A DNA stretch of 64,000 nt from contig NZ_JRVC01000017.1 of assembly GCF_000807925.1 (NCBI RefSeq), forward strand, positions 1-64,000, read 5' to 3'. Below the pieces are notes generated by a model, which saw nothing but the letters and a program-made list of their open reading frames with translations, was not told where the DNA came from and ran no database searches. Made by a program: the position numbers and the translations under genes. Below are positions 53,543-61,501 of this stretch, piece after piece. Source of the stretch: Novosphingobium subterraneum (GTDB lineage Bacteria > Pseudomonadota > Alphaproteobacteria > Sphingomonadales > Sphingomonadaceae). Each line of letters begins with the position of its first letter. Positions within the stretch are counted from its first letter, which is position 1.

Positions 53543-54430
53543 ATGAAACCAGAACGCGCCTTCATCGCCGAACGTGCCATTGCCCGGCACGATCCGGCCC
53601 TGCTGCGCCCCGGTCCCAGTGCCGCGGAACTGATCCCGGCGCTCACCCGGATGAGCGAACGCCTGGCCAAGGCGGTGCGCGGGGCGCTCGTCCCCCTTCT
53701 CGGCGGAGCCGAACCGCAGATCAATCCGATGAAGCCGATGGACACGGACTTTGCCGATTTCTGCTCGGAAATCCCGCGACTTGCCGCCAACAGCCTGATG
53801 CACATCGGCAGCGCCCCCTTCATGGTCACCGTCGAAGGCGAGAACGTGCTGCGCCTGGTCGACCGCGCTTTTGGCGGTCCCGGCGATACCCCTTCGTCGC
53901 TGCCGAAGGAATTCCCGCTTTCTGCCGAGCTGATGATCGGCCGGATCGAACAGCTCGTCGCCTCCGCGCTCACCGTCGCATTGGGTGGCAATGGCGGTCC
54001 AATCCGTGCGGTGCGGCGCGATGCCAGCCTTGCCCAGCTTCAGGCGATGCCCGATGCGACCAGGGTTGCCGGACTGACGCTGAACGTCGTCGAGCAGGGA
54101 CGGATGCCCTGGGCCATCTCGATTGCCTTCCCGCACGATACGCTTGGCCTGATGTTCGCCCACGGCGATGCCAAGCGCCCCACCAAGCCCCGGCGCGGTC
54201 CGGCGCAGCCGACCGACGCCCCCTTTGCCGACCTGCCGGTCGAGCTTGCGGCGGTGCTGGTCGACATGCGGCTCCCGCTCGCGGTCGTCTCGGGCCTGCG
54301 CATCGGACAGGTCCTGCCCGTGCCGATCGCACGCAACGTGCCGGTCAAGGTCGGCGACAAGACTTACGCCACCGGCACAATCGGCGCGCTCGAAGACCGC
54401 GTCGCCATCCAGCTCAACCAGCTTTCCTGA
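53543..54430 (+). CDS. fliM: FliM, rotor switch protein lacking the N-terminal CheY-binding peptide
   Basis: A 295-residue C-ring protein. The FliM middle domain is visible (LMHIGSAPFMVTVEGENVLRLVDRAFGG; SAELMIGRIEQLVASALTVAL) and the C-terminal SpoA domain is present (VELAAVLVDMRLPLAVVSGLRIGQVLPVPIARNVPVKVGDKTYATGTIG). FliM is normally about 330 residues and opens with an LSQxEIDALL-type peptide that docks CheY-P. The sequence from Met 53543 lacks this, and no in-frame start upstream supplies it before the fliL stop region. No ribosome site is clear, so the start is uncertain. Confidence 0.88.
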   Translation: MKPERAFIAERAIARHDPALLRPGPSAAELIPALTRMSERLAKAVRGALVPLLGGAEPQINPMKPMDTDFADFCSEIPRLAANSLMHIGSAPFMVTVEGENVLRLVDRAFGGPGDTPSSLPKEFPLSAELMIGRIEQLVASALTVALGGNGGPIRAVRRDASLAQLQAMPDATRVAGLTLNVVEQGRMPWAISIAFPHDTLGLMFAHGDAKRPTKPRRGPAQPTDAPFADLPVELAAVLVDMRLPLAVVSGLRIGQVLPVPIARNVPVKVGDKTYATGTIGALEDRVAIQLNQLS

Positions 54431-54454
54431 TTTACCCGAAGAGGCCCTGACCCC

Positions 54455-54760
54455 ATGACCTTCCAGCCCCGCGGTTTCGATTTCCTCAAGGACGTGGACG
54501 TTCGCCTGACCGTCGAACTCGGCCGCACATCGATGAAGCTGAAGGACGTGCTCGGCCTTACCGAGGAGTCCGTGGTCATGCTCGACCGCCTGACCGATGA
54601 ACTGCTCGACGTAATGGTCAACGGCAAGCTCATCGCGCGCGGCGAAGTGGTTGCACAAGGCGACCGCTTCGGCCTCAGGATCGTCGAGCTTGCCGGCAGC
54701 GAGCCCGAGGAAGCCCCTGCGGCCCCGGCGAAGAAAGCCGCCAAGGGGGATGTCGCCTGA
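54455..54760 (+). CDS. fliN: FliN, rotor switch protein
   Basis: A 101-residue C-ring protein with a single SpoA domain: DVDVRLTVELGRTSMKLKDVLGLTEESVVMLDRLTDELLDVMVNGKLIARGEVVAQGDRFGLRIVE, textbook FliN. An Ala/Lys/Glu tail ends it. The length is typical. The stop overlaps the fliO start by one base. Confidence 0.95.
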   Translation: MTFQPRGFDFLKDVDVRLTVELGRTSMKLKDVLGLTEESVVMLDRLTDELLDVMVNGKLIARGEVVAQGDRFGLRIVELAGSEPEEAPAAPAKKAAKGDVA

Positions 54761-55041
54761 TGTTCTGGTACGTCCTCAAGCTCCTGGTGCTGCTGCCGCT
54801 GATCGGCGGCCTCGCCTGGGCCAGTCTCAAGTTCGCCAAGCGCATGGAAGGCCGCTTCATGGCGGGCAGCGCGCCCAAGTCGGTGCGCATCGTCGAGACG
54901 CAGATGCTCAGCCCCACCCTGCGGCTTGCCGTGATCGAGTTTCACGGCCGCGAGATTCTCGTTTCTGCCGGCAAGAACGGCCTCGTCCGCCTTGCCGAAG
55001 CCCCGGCGCGGCCCAGGGTGGAAGCGGAGGACGCACAGTGA
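54760..55041 (+). CDS. fliO: FliO, export gate assembly protein
   Basis: A 93-residue single-span protein. The N-terminal helix is YVLKLLVLLPLIGGLAWASLKFA, followed by a small FliO domain (VRIVETQMLSPTLRLAVIEFHGREILVSAGKNGLVRLAE). It assists FliP ring assembly. The stop overlaps the GTG of fliP by four bases. Assignment is supported by order N-O-P. Confidence 0.9.
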   Translation: MFWYVLKLLVLLPLIGGLAWASLKFAKRMEGRFMAGSAPKSVRIVETQMLSPTLRLAVIEFHGREILVSAGKNGLVRLAEAPARPRVEAEDAQ

Positions 55042-55823
55042 AGCGCCTTTTCGCGATCCTTGTCACGACGCTGACACTGCTGCCGCATTACGCGATGGCA
55101 CAGGCTGCCGGCCCCGCCCCGGCCCAGCAACCGGCCGCAATCTCAGGCGCGCTTGACCGCGCCTTCGGGCAAATGGCAGGCGCACAGAGCGGCGGCTCGC
55201 TGTCGCTGTCGTTGCAGCTGCTGCTCATCATGGGCCTGCTGACGATCCTGCCGTCGCTGATCCTGATGATGACCAGCTTCACCCGCGTGCTGGTTGTCCT
55301 GTCGATCCTGCGCCAGGCCATGGGCCTGCAGCAATCGCCGCCCAATCAGGTGCTGATCGGCCTGTCGCTGTTCCTCTCGCTGTTCATCATGGGCCCGACG
55401 CTCGACAAGGTGAACGCCAACGCCATCCAGCCCTATTCCGCCGGGCAAATCGGTGCCGAACAGGCCTTCGTTGCCGGCGGGCGCGAATTTCACGCCTTCA
55501 TGATCCGCCAGACCCGCGAAACCGACCTGCGCATGTTCTCGGAAATGGCACGGGCGCCCAAGTTCGCGACTCCGGCCGACGTGCCCTATTCGATCCTGCT
55601 CCCGGCCTACGTGACGAGCGAACTCAAGACAGCCTTCCAGATCGGGTTCATGCTGTTCCTGCCCTTCCTTGTGATCGACCTCGTCGTCTCCTCGGTGCTG
55701 ATGAGCCTGGGCATGATGATGATGAGCCCGACGATCGTCTCGCTCCCGTTCAAGCTGCTGCTGTTCGTCCTCGTCGATGGCTGGGCGCTGCTGATGGGCA
55801 GCCTTGCGGCCAGCTTCGGGTAA
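55038..55823 (+). CDS. fliP: FliP, flagellar export gate subunit
   Basis: A 261-residue export gate protein. The signal peptide (FAILVTTLTLLPHYAMAQ) is followed by membrane helices including LLLIMGLLTILPSLILMMTSFTRVLVVLSILRQAMG and the conserved QIGFMLFLPFLVIDLVVSSVLMSLGMMMMSP. The start is GTG 55038: GGAGG lies seven bases upstream and it overlaps the fliO stop. FliP, FliQ and FliR form the gate core. Confidence 0.96.
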   Translation: MKRLFAILVTTLTLLPHYAMAQAAGPAPAQQPAAISGALDRAFGQMAGAQSGGSLSLSLQLLLIMGLLTILPSLILMMTSFTRVLVVLSILRQAMGLQQSPPNQVLIGLSLFLSLFIMGPTLDKVNANAIQPYSAGQIGAEQAFVAGGREFHAFMIRQTRETDLRMFSEMARAPKFATPADVPYSILLPAYVTSELKTAFQIGFMLFLPFLVIDLVVSSVLMSLGMMMMSPTIVSLPFKLLLFVLVDGWALLMGSLAASFG

Positions 55824-55828
55824 GGGCG

Positions 55829-56104
55829 ATGGAAGACACTGCCTCCCTCCTCGCGCTGGCTGACCGGATGCTGTGGATCACCGCACTGGTGGCCGCGCCG
55901 ATCCTCATTGCTTCGCTCGCCGTCGGCCTCGTCGTCGGCGTGATTCAGGCGGCAACTTCGGTCAACGAACAGACGCTGACCTTTGTACCCAAGCTTGCCG
56001 TCACCGCACTCGTGCTTGTGCTGTTCGGTTCGGCCATGCTCGGCCTCGTCGGGGATTTCACCAAGGAAATCTTTGACCAGATCGCCATGACCGGAAAAGG
56101 CTGA
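55829..56104 (+). CDS. fliQ: FliQ, flagellar export gate subunit
   Basis: A 91-residue gate protein with two membrane helices (LWITALVAAPILIASLAVGLVVGVIQAAT and KLAVTALVLVLFGSAMLGLVGDF). The conserved Q-A-A-T-x-V-N-E-Q-T-L-T-F-V-P-K lies between. The length is standard. fliR follows four bases after its stop. Confidence 0.95.
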   Translation: MEDTASLLALADRMLWITALVAAPILIASLAVGLVVGVIQAATSVNEQTLTFVPKLAVTALVLVLFGSAMLGLVGDFTKEIFDQIAMTGKG

Positions 56105-56108
56105 TCCT

Positions 56109-56891
56109 GTGCTGCAGCTGAACTTCGGCTTTGGCGCGCTGGAGGCGGACTTCTGGCGCTGGCTGTTCGTGATGACACGGATTGCCGCCGCCATGTTTGC
56201 AGCGCCGCTGTTCGGCACCGGCACCGTGCCTTACCAGATCCGCATCGTCGCCTCGGGCGCGATCGCGATGCTGGTGTGCGGCTGGACCCCGGTTGAAGCG
56301 CCGACCGCGCTGCTTTCGATCAATGGCCTGCTCAGCGCGGCCAACGAAGTCCTGATCGGCCTTGCCATGGGTTTTGCCCTGCAGCTTTCCTTTGCCGCGC
56401 CTACGCTTGCCGCCGAAGTGATCGGCGGCGGCATGGGCATGTCCATTGCCACCACGGCCGACCCGGTCAGCGGCGCGCACTCCCCGGCGATGGGCCAGTA
56501 CTTCGCCGTCGTTCTCACCGTGATCTTCCTCGGCACCGGCGCGCACCTCAACTGGATCGCTCTGCTGGTCGACAGCTACCGCACCTTCCCACCCGGCACG
56601 TCGTGGCTGGCGGCCAACCGCATCGACCTGATCGGCCAGTTCGCCACGCAGATGTTCGTAACCGCGATCCTCATCGCCTTGCCCGTCACGTTGATCCTGC
56701 TGCTGGTTCAGGTGACCACCGGCATCATCAGCCGCTCGGCCCCTAGCCTGAACCTGTTCTCGCTCGGCCTGCCCGCAGGCGTGCTTGCCGGCCTTGCCGC
56801 CATGATCGCCGCCGCCCCGATGCTGACCGACGTTATGGTCGACATCTCCGCCACCGCCGTCGCCAATGCCGGCGCGCTGGTCCTGAAGTAG
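56109..56891 (+). CDS. fliR: FliR, flagellar export gate subunit
   Basis: A 260-residue protein with six membrane helices. It has the FliR-type N-terminal part with FAAPLFGTGTVPYQIRIV and the P-x3-P-type region ISRSAPSLNLFSLGLPAGVLAGL. GTG 56109 is the start; the ribosome site is weak, and translation is probably coupled to fliQ. flhB follows nine bases downstream. Confidence 0.94.
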   Translation: MLQLNFGFGALEADFWRWLFVMTRIAAAMFAAPLFGTGTVPYQIRIVASGAIAMLVCGWTPVEAPTALLSINGLLSAANEVLIGLAMGFALQLSFAAPTLAAEVIGGGMGMSIATTADPVSGAHSPAMGQYFAVVLTVIFLGTGAHLNWIALLVDSYRTFPPGTSWLAANRIDLIGQFATQMFVTAILIALPVTLILLLVQVTTGIISRSAPSLNLFSLGLPAGVLAGLAAMIAAAPMLTDVMVDISATAVANAGALVLK

Positions 56892-56900
56892 GAGGCGGGG

Positions 56901-58064
56901 ATGGCCGAGCAGGAAGGCGAAAAGACCTTTGCCCCGACAGAGAAGCGCAAGAAGGACGCCGCCAGGAATGGCGATGTCTTGCGCTCGAAGGACCTGGCAA
57001 CCGCCGTCGGCGTGCTGGTAGGCGCGGTTTGGTTGAAGTTCGCGGGGCCGTGGATGATGGACGCCCTGCAGGACACGCTGCGCGCCTCGTTTACACTCGA
57101 TCGCGCGGCTATCGAGGACTTCGCCCCGGCAAAGCTGCTGACGGGCGCTATGGTTGCCGTCCTGCCGCCGGTTTTCCTGCTCGGCCTGATGGTGCTGGCC
57201 GCTTCGGTCTTTTCACAGATCGGCCTGTCCGACGGGCGCTGGATCCCTGCCAATCTCGCGCCCAAGGCTTCACGCATCAATCCGCTGTCGGGCCTGAAGC
57301 GCATGTTCGGCCCGCAAGGCTGGATCGAACTGGCCAAGGGCCTCGCCAAGCTCGTACTGCTTGGCTCGATTGCATACTTCTGGGCGTCAGGGCGCATCGC
57401 GGCGATCGTCGGCCTCGGCCAAGGCAGCATCCACGGCCAGCTTGTCACCGCGTGGGATACGATCACCTCGCTTGCCTTCGCGCTTGCGTCCGGGCTGATC
57501 GTGATCGCCCTGATCGACTTCCCGATCCAATGGGTCCGCCGCTTGCTGCGTCTTCGCATGACACTGCAGGAAGTGAAGGACGAGCACAAGGAAGCCGAAG
57601 GCTCGCCCGAGAAGAAGGCCGCCATCCGCAACAAGCAGCGTCAGCTGGCGATGGGGGCGATGCAGCAGGCGATGCAGAAGGCGCAGTTCGTCATCACCAA
57701 CCCGACGCACTTCTCGGTCGCCATGGTCTACGACCCTGAACTTGCCCCCGCGCCAGTCGTGCTGGCCAAGGGACGTGGCGAAAAGGCGCTGGCCATGCGC
57801 GAGCTGGCAGCAGAACTCGGCGTTCCGACGCTCGAACTGCCGCCGCTTGCCCGTTCCGTCTACTTCACCACGCGCGAAAACCAGATGATCCGCGAGGATC
57901 TTTATGCCGCCGTCGCGTCGGTCCTGGCCTTCGTGCTCTCGCTCAAGCGGGGCGATCAGGTGCAACTGCCCGCCATCGACTTGCCGATCCACATGCGGTT
58001 CGACGCAGATGGCCGCCCCGAAGCGGTGATCGACCTTAAGACCGCATCAAGGCAGCCGTCCTAG
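56901..58064 (+). CDS. flhB: FlhB, export substrate-specificity switch
   Basis: A 387-residue protein. Four membrane helices lie in the first 220 residues after a charged start (EKTFAPTEKRKKDAARNGDVLRSKD). The cytoplasmic domain contains the autocleavage N-P-T-H motif in VITNPTHFSVAMVY near residue 265. The expected E-x-K-x motifs and C-terminal helix follow. Cleavage permits switching from rod/hook to filament export on FliK input. FliD follows five bases downstream. Confidence 0.97.
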   Translation: MAEQEGEKTFAPTEKRKKDAARNGDVLRSKDLATAVGVLVGAVWLKFAGPWMMDALQDTLRASFTLDRAAIEDFAPAKLLTGAMVAVLPPVFLLGLMVLAASVFSQIGLSDGRWIPANLAPKASRINPLSGLKRMFGPQGWIELAKGLAKLVLLGSIAYFWASGRIAAIVGLGQGSIHGQLVTAWDTITSLAFALASGLIVIALIDFPIQWVRRLLRLRMTLQEVKDEHKEAEGSPEKKAAIRNKQRQLAMGAMQQAMQKAQFVITNPTHFSVAMVYDPELAPAPVVLAKGRGEKALAMRELAAELGVPTLELPPLARSVYFTTRENQMIREDLYAAVASVLAFVLSLKRGDQVQLPAIDLPIHMRFDADGRPEAVIDLKTASRQPS

Positions 58065-58069
58065 CAACC

Positions 58070-59512
58070 ATGGCAACGACCACATCCTCCACGGCATCCA
58101 CGTCCGCCACGGCGCAGATCGTCTCGGCGCTGGGCGCGGGTAGTGGCATCAACACCGCACAGCTTGCCGAACAGCTGGCGGCTGCGCAGTTCGCAACACG
58201 GATCGATCAGCTCTCGGCAAAGACCGAGAAGCTCGAAGCCCAGATCTCCAGCGCGTCGAACCTCAAGTCCCTTATCAGCACGCTATCGTCATCGATCGGC
58301 ACGCTGATCCGAACCGGCGATCTGGCGGTGAAGCCCTCGATCTCGAACAGCAGCGTGGCGACCGTGAGCAAGGGCACGTTGAGCGGCAGCGGCACCTACA
58401 GCCTGGAAGTGACTTCGCTTGCCAATGCGCAAAAGCTGGTGATGCCGGCCTACGCCTCGTCGACCTCGACGGTGGGCGAAGGCACGTTGACACTACGCTT
58501 CGGCACCGTTTCGGGCGGTGCATTCACTGCGGATGCCGCGCAGGACGCCGTTGACATCAACGTCCCGGCCGGAGCGACGCTTGCCGATGTAGCCAGTGCC
58601 ATCAACGCTTCGGGCGCGGGCGTATCGGCCTATGTCGCCAACGGTTCTGCCGGCGCGCAACTGGTGATCAAGGGCAAGGAAGGCGCGAACAGCGGCTTTA
58701 TCATCGAGGCAAGCCCGGCGGTCGGCGGCGAAGCGCTTTCGGACCTTGCGTGGACACCTGCGACGAACACCACCCAGCTCAAGTCGACCGCAACCGATGC
58801 TGCCTATTTGCTCGACGGTGTGGCCTATACGGGTACGAGCAACACGATCAATGACGCGCTCCCCGGCCTCAACCTCAAGCTGACGGCAACGAACGTCGGC
58901 AATCCGGCAACGATCAGCTTCAGCGATCCATCGTCGGGCATTGCCACGGCGATGAGCGACCTCAAAGATGCGCTCAATGAAGTTGCCTCGCAGCTCAACC
59001 AGGCCATGAACAAGGACACGGGCGAGCTAAACAACGACCCCGGCGCCCGCGCACTGCGCAACGCGCTGATGTCGCTCGCCGGTCAGAAGATCATGGTCAA
59101 TGCCGCACCCGGCGCTCCGTCAACCCTGGCGGACCTGGGTCTCAAGACCGAGCGGGACGGCACTTTCAGCCTTGATGCGGATCGCCTGAACCAGACGCTC
59201 AAGAACTCGCCCCAGGAAGCCGGAGCGATGTGGACGACCGGCATTTTCGGCGTTTTTGCAGCGATCGACAAGATCGCGCGCAATGCCAATTCAACGACCG
59301 GAATCTCGCTGGGCAGTTCCGTCACGCGCAACACAGCCCTGCAGAAGACGCTGGCCGACCGTTCCGCCACCCTTGCCGAAAAGCAGGAGACGTTGCGCCA
59401 GCAGCTCGTCACCCGCTTTGCCGCCATGGACACGCGCGTCAGCGGTTCGCAATCCACCCTGTCCTTCCTGAAGGCCCAGATCGAAGCCTGGAACGCATCG
59501 AGCAACAACTGA
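58070..59512 (+). CDS. fliD: FliD, filament cap
   Basis: A 480-residue cap protein. The N-terminal region GAGSGINTAQLAEQLAAAQF (about 22-41) and the C-terminal coiled coil (LADRSATLAEKQETLRQQLVTRFAAMDTRVSGSQSTLSFLKAQIEAW) are typical. The middle is Ser/Thr/Ala-rich, as in other cap proteins. The length matches Salmonella FliD (467). fliS starts one base after its stop. Confidence 0.95.
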   Translation: MATTTSSTASTSATAQIVSALGAGSGINTAQLAEQLAAAQFATRIDQLSAKTEKLEAQISSASNLKSLISTLSSSIGTLIRTGDLAVKPSISNSSVATVSKGTLSGSGTYSLEVTSLANAQKLVMPAYASSTSTVGEGTLTLRFGTVSGGAFTADAAQDAVDINVPAGATLADVASAINASGAGVSAYVANGSAGAQLVIKGKEGANSGFIIEASPAVGGEALSDLAWTPATNTTQLKSTATDAAYLLDGVAYTGTSNTINDALPGLNLKLTATNVGNPATISFSDPSSGIATAMSDLKDALNEVASQLNQAMNKDTGELNNDPGARALRNALMSLAGQKIMVNAAPGAPSTLADLGLKTERDGTFSLDADRLNQTLKNSPQEAGAMWTTGIFGVFAAIDKIARNANSTTGISLGSSVTRNTALQKTLADRSATLAEKQETLRQQLVTRFAAMDTRVSGSQSTLSFLKAQIEAWNASSNN

Positions 59513-59513
59513 T

Positions 59514-59897
59514 ATGCTGCACCATCGAAAAGACCCGACCGAAGCCTATCGCCGCGTTGATTTCGACGCCCGTGTTCGCGGTGCCGATTCACGCCAGCTG
59601 GTGGACTTGTGCCTCGAACAGGTCATCGGCTCGGTCGGCCGCGCCGTCCATGCGCAGGAGCGTGGCGACAACGCCGCCAAGAGTGCAGCGCTCACACGTG
59701 CAATCTCCGCTCTTACCGCGCTGCAGATGGGCGTGGACTTGGCCAATCCAACCGCCGGCGCGCTGATCCAGCTGTATCAATCGGCCCGCAATGCGATCCT
59801 CGATTGCGTGACGCGTTTCGATGCGCGCACGCTACAGGCCATCCGACAGGATTTCACCGAAATCCGCGAGGCCATGCTGCGCAGCATCCCGGCCTGA
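59514..59897 (+). CDS. fliS: FliS, flagellin export chaperone
   Basis: A 127-residue chaperone. It has FliS-like helices: opening AYRRVDFDARVRGADSRQLVDLCLEQVIGSVGRAVHAQERGD, and ALTRAISALTALQMGVDLANPTAGALIQLYQ. The FliD-FliS order is the usual one. Presence of FliS with FliA, FlgM and FlgN marks this set as gamma/beta-type in helper content. A hairpin terminator follows. Confidence 0.9.
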   Translation: MLHHRKDPTEAYRRVDFDARVRGADSRQLVDLCLEQVIGSVGRAVHAQERGDNAAKSAALTRAISALTALQMGVDLANPTAGALIQLYQSARNAILDCVTRFDARTLQAIRQDFTEIREAMLRSIPA

Positions 59898-59927
59898 TAC
59901 CGGTTCTCGGCCGCTAGCCGTCAAGAA

Positions 59928-59958
59928 AAGGCCCGGAACCTTGTCGGTTCCGGGCCTT
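59928..59958. terminator. Terminator between fliS and convergent cheB
   Basis: A perfect 13-bp stem (AAGGCCCGGAACC / GGTTCCGGGCCTT) with a TTGTC loop is flanked by AAGAAA on the left and CCTC on the right. The T-run is better for the minus-strand cheB transcript. Confidence 0.75.
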
Positions 59959-60010
59959 CCTCACCTGCGCGGACGGGGACGGACCGCGCAGGATCTCCAG
60001 GACATGGTTC

Positions 60011-61039
60011 CTACCCGATGTTGCAGGCTGCGATCAGCGCCTCGCCCAGACCATCGAGGTCAAGCTCGCTCTCGGCCGCGCCGGCATCGATGGCGGCAGC
60101 CGGCGCTTCGGCGACCAGCGCCGACTGACGCGCCTGGGCAAAAGTCTTGCACCCGTTATCGCGCATCAGCTTCAGGCCCTTGGCGCCGTCGGCGCCCATG
60201 CCGGTCAGGATCGCGCCTGCCGCCGGGACTGAACCGCGCGCGATCGAACCGTAAAGCAGATTGGCCGAAGGCCGCATGCCATCCACCGGATCGCGATCAA
60301 TCAGGCGCAACTTCGCCGGAGTGCCCGGCTCTATCACCACGTGACGTTCGGGGTCATATGCAATGTGGATGGTGCCCTGCGTCAGGGGTGTGGCGTCCTT
60401 GGCCGCCTTGACGTTGCACTTCAGCTCGCCGTCCATGCGCTTGATGAACGTCTCGACAATGCCTGGCTCGGCGTTGAGGGCAATCACCGTGGGAGGGCAC
60501 TTTTCGGGAAAATAGGAAAGCAGCTGGGTCAGGGCGTCGATGCCGCCCATCGAAGCGGACAGCGCAAGAAGGTGTCCGTTCCATTCGAAGTGCGCTTCAG
60601 CCTGCTTGTGTTCGCGTGGCGCCTTGCGGTCCTTCACGTTGCTGTTTGCCGCCGCCAGCACGATCTTGCCGAGCTTGCCCACGGTCTTGCTGAACTGTTC
60701 GGGCGTTGCCTTGAGCGGCTTGGGAAAGCACTCGACCGCACCCAGTTCATATGCCTTCAGCGACGTCTCGGTTCCGGCTTGGGTCAAGCTGGAAAGCATG
60801 ACCACCGGCAAGGGGTTGGAGCCCATGATCTCTTCCAGGAACTCGATGCCGCTCATGCCGGGCATCTCGACGTCGAGCGTCACCACGTTGGGTCGCAGTT
60901 CCTTGATCTGTTCACGCGCTTCGGCCGCATTTGCCGCCGCGCCGATAACGGTCACGTTCTTGGACTGATCGAGGATGTCGGAAAACAGAGCCCGCATTGC
61001 TGCGGAATCATCGACTACAAGAACACGGGCTTCGTGCAT
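60011..61039 (-). CDS. cheB: CheB-like chemoreceptor methylesterase with Asn for catalytic His
   Basis: A 342-residue chemotaxis protein. The receiver domain has acidic DD residues 10-11, phosphoacceptor Asp56 and the conserved Lys in CFPKPLK. The methylesterase domain has Ser163 (S-A-S-M-G-G) and a candidate Asp in T-G-M-G-A-D-G, but the position of the third triad member aligns as IALNAEPG against canonical IAQHMPxG, so His is Asn189. Catalysis would be impaired or altered. It is transcribed toward fliS and divergently from the STAS-cheA-cheR group. Confidence 0.88.
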   Translation of the reverse strand: MHEARVLVVDDSAAMRALFSDILDQSKNVTVIGAAANAAEAREQIKELRPNVVTLDVEMPGMSGIEFLEEIMGSNPLPVVMLSSLTQAGTETSLKAYELGAVECFPKPLKATPEQFSKTVGKLGKIVLAAANSNVKDRKAPREHKQAEAHFEWNGHLLALSASMGGIDALTQLLSYFPEKCPPTVIALNAEPGIVETFIKRMDGELKCNVKAAKDATPLTQGTIHIAYDPERHVVIEPGTPAKLRLIDRDPVDGMRPSANLLYGSIARGSVPAAGAILTGMGADGAKGLKLMRDNGCKTFAQARQSALVAEAPAAAIDAGAAESELDLDGLGEALIAACNIG

Positions 61040-61240
61040 TTCAAGAGAAACCTTCCAAGGCGCTGTTTCGCCTCGGTTCGTTCTACGCGCGAAGCACCAT
61101 CAATTCATGTTCCGGCCCTTACGTATCTCACCGTAGGCCCGGCGAAAGCCCGCCTTTTCCCTCGTGCTCTATTCCGGAAGACCAGTTGCCGCGTCGGGTC
61201 TCCCCGGTCGGCCCAACCGAGCCGGAGGAAGAGCATCTCC

Positions 61241-61501
61241 ATGACATCGATCACCCTGCCAGAGCGCTGCGACCGCGCCGCTGCCGAAGCCTTGTTGCCC
61301 GAAATGCTGGCAGCGCTGGGATCCGGCCCGCTCGAGATCGATGCGCGCGAGTGCCGGCAGATCGGACAGGCCATGTTGCAACTGCTGGTGAGCGCCCGCC
61401 AGACGGGTGACGGCGCGGTGATTCTCCCTTCCGATGCCCTGAGCGAAGCCGCCGCGCTGACCGGGCTCGCTGACGAACTCTTCTCGGGAGTGCTGGCATG
61501 A
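61241..61501 (+). CDS. STAS-domain protein upstream of cheA
   Basis: An 86-residue STAS-like protein. A short N-terminal half (LPERCDRAAAEALLPEMLAALGSGPLEIDARECRQIGQAMLQLLVSARQTGD) follows the beta-alpha pattern of anti-sigma-antagonist-like STAS domains, with VILPSDALSEAAALTGL near the end. The start ATG 61241 follows GGAGGA at eleven bases. The stop overlaps the cheA start (ATGA). It may relay or scaffold in the chemosensory complex; its role is unknown. Confidence 0.75.
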   Translation: MTSITLPERCDRAAAEALLPEMLAALGSGPLEIDARECRQIGQAMLQLLVSARQTGDGAVILPSDALSEAAALTGLADELFSGVLA

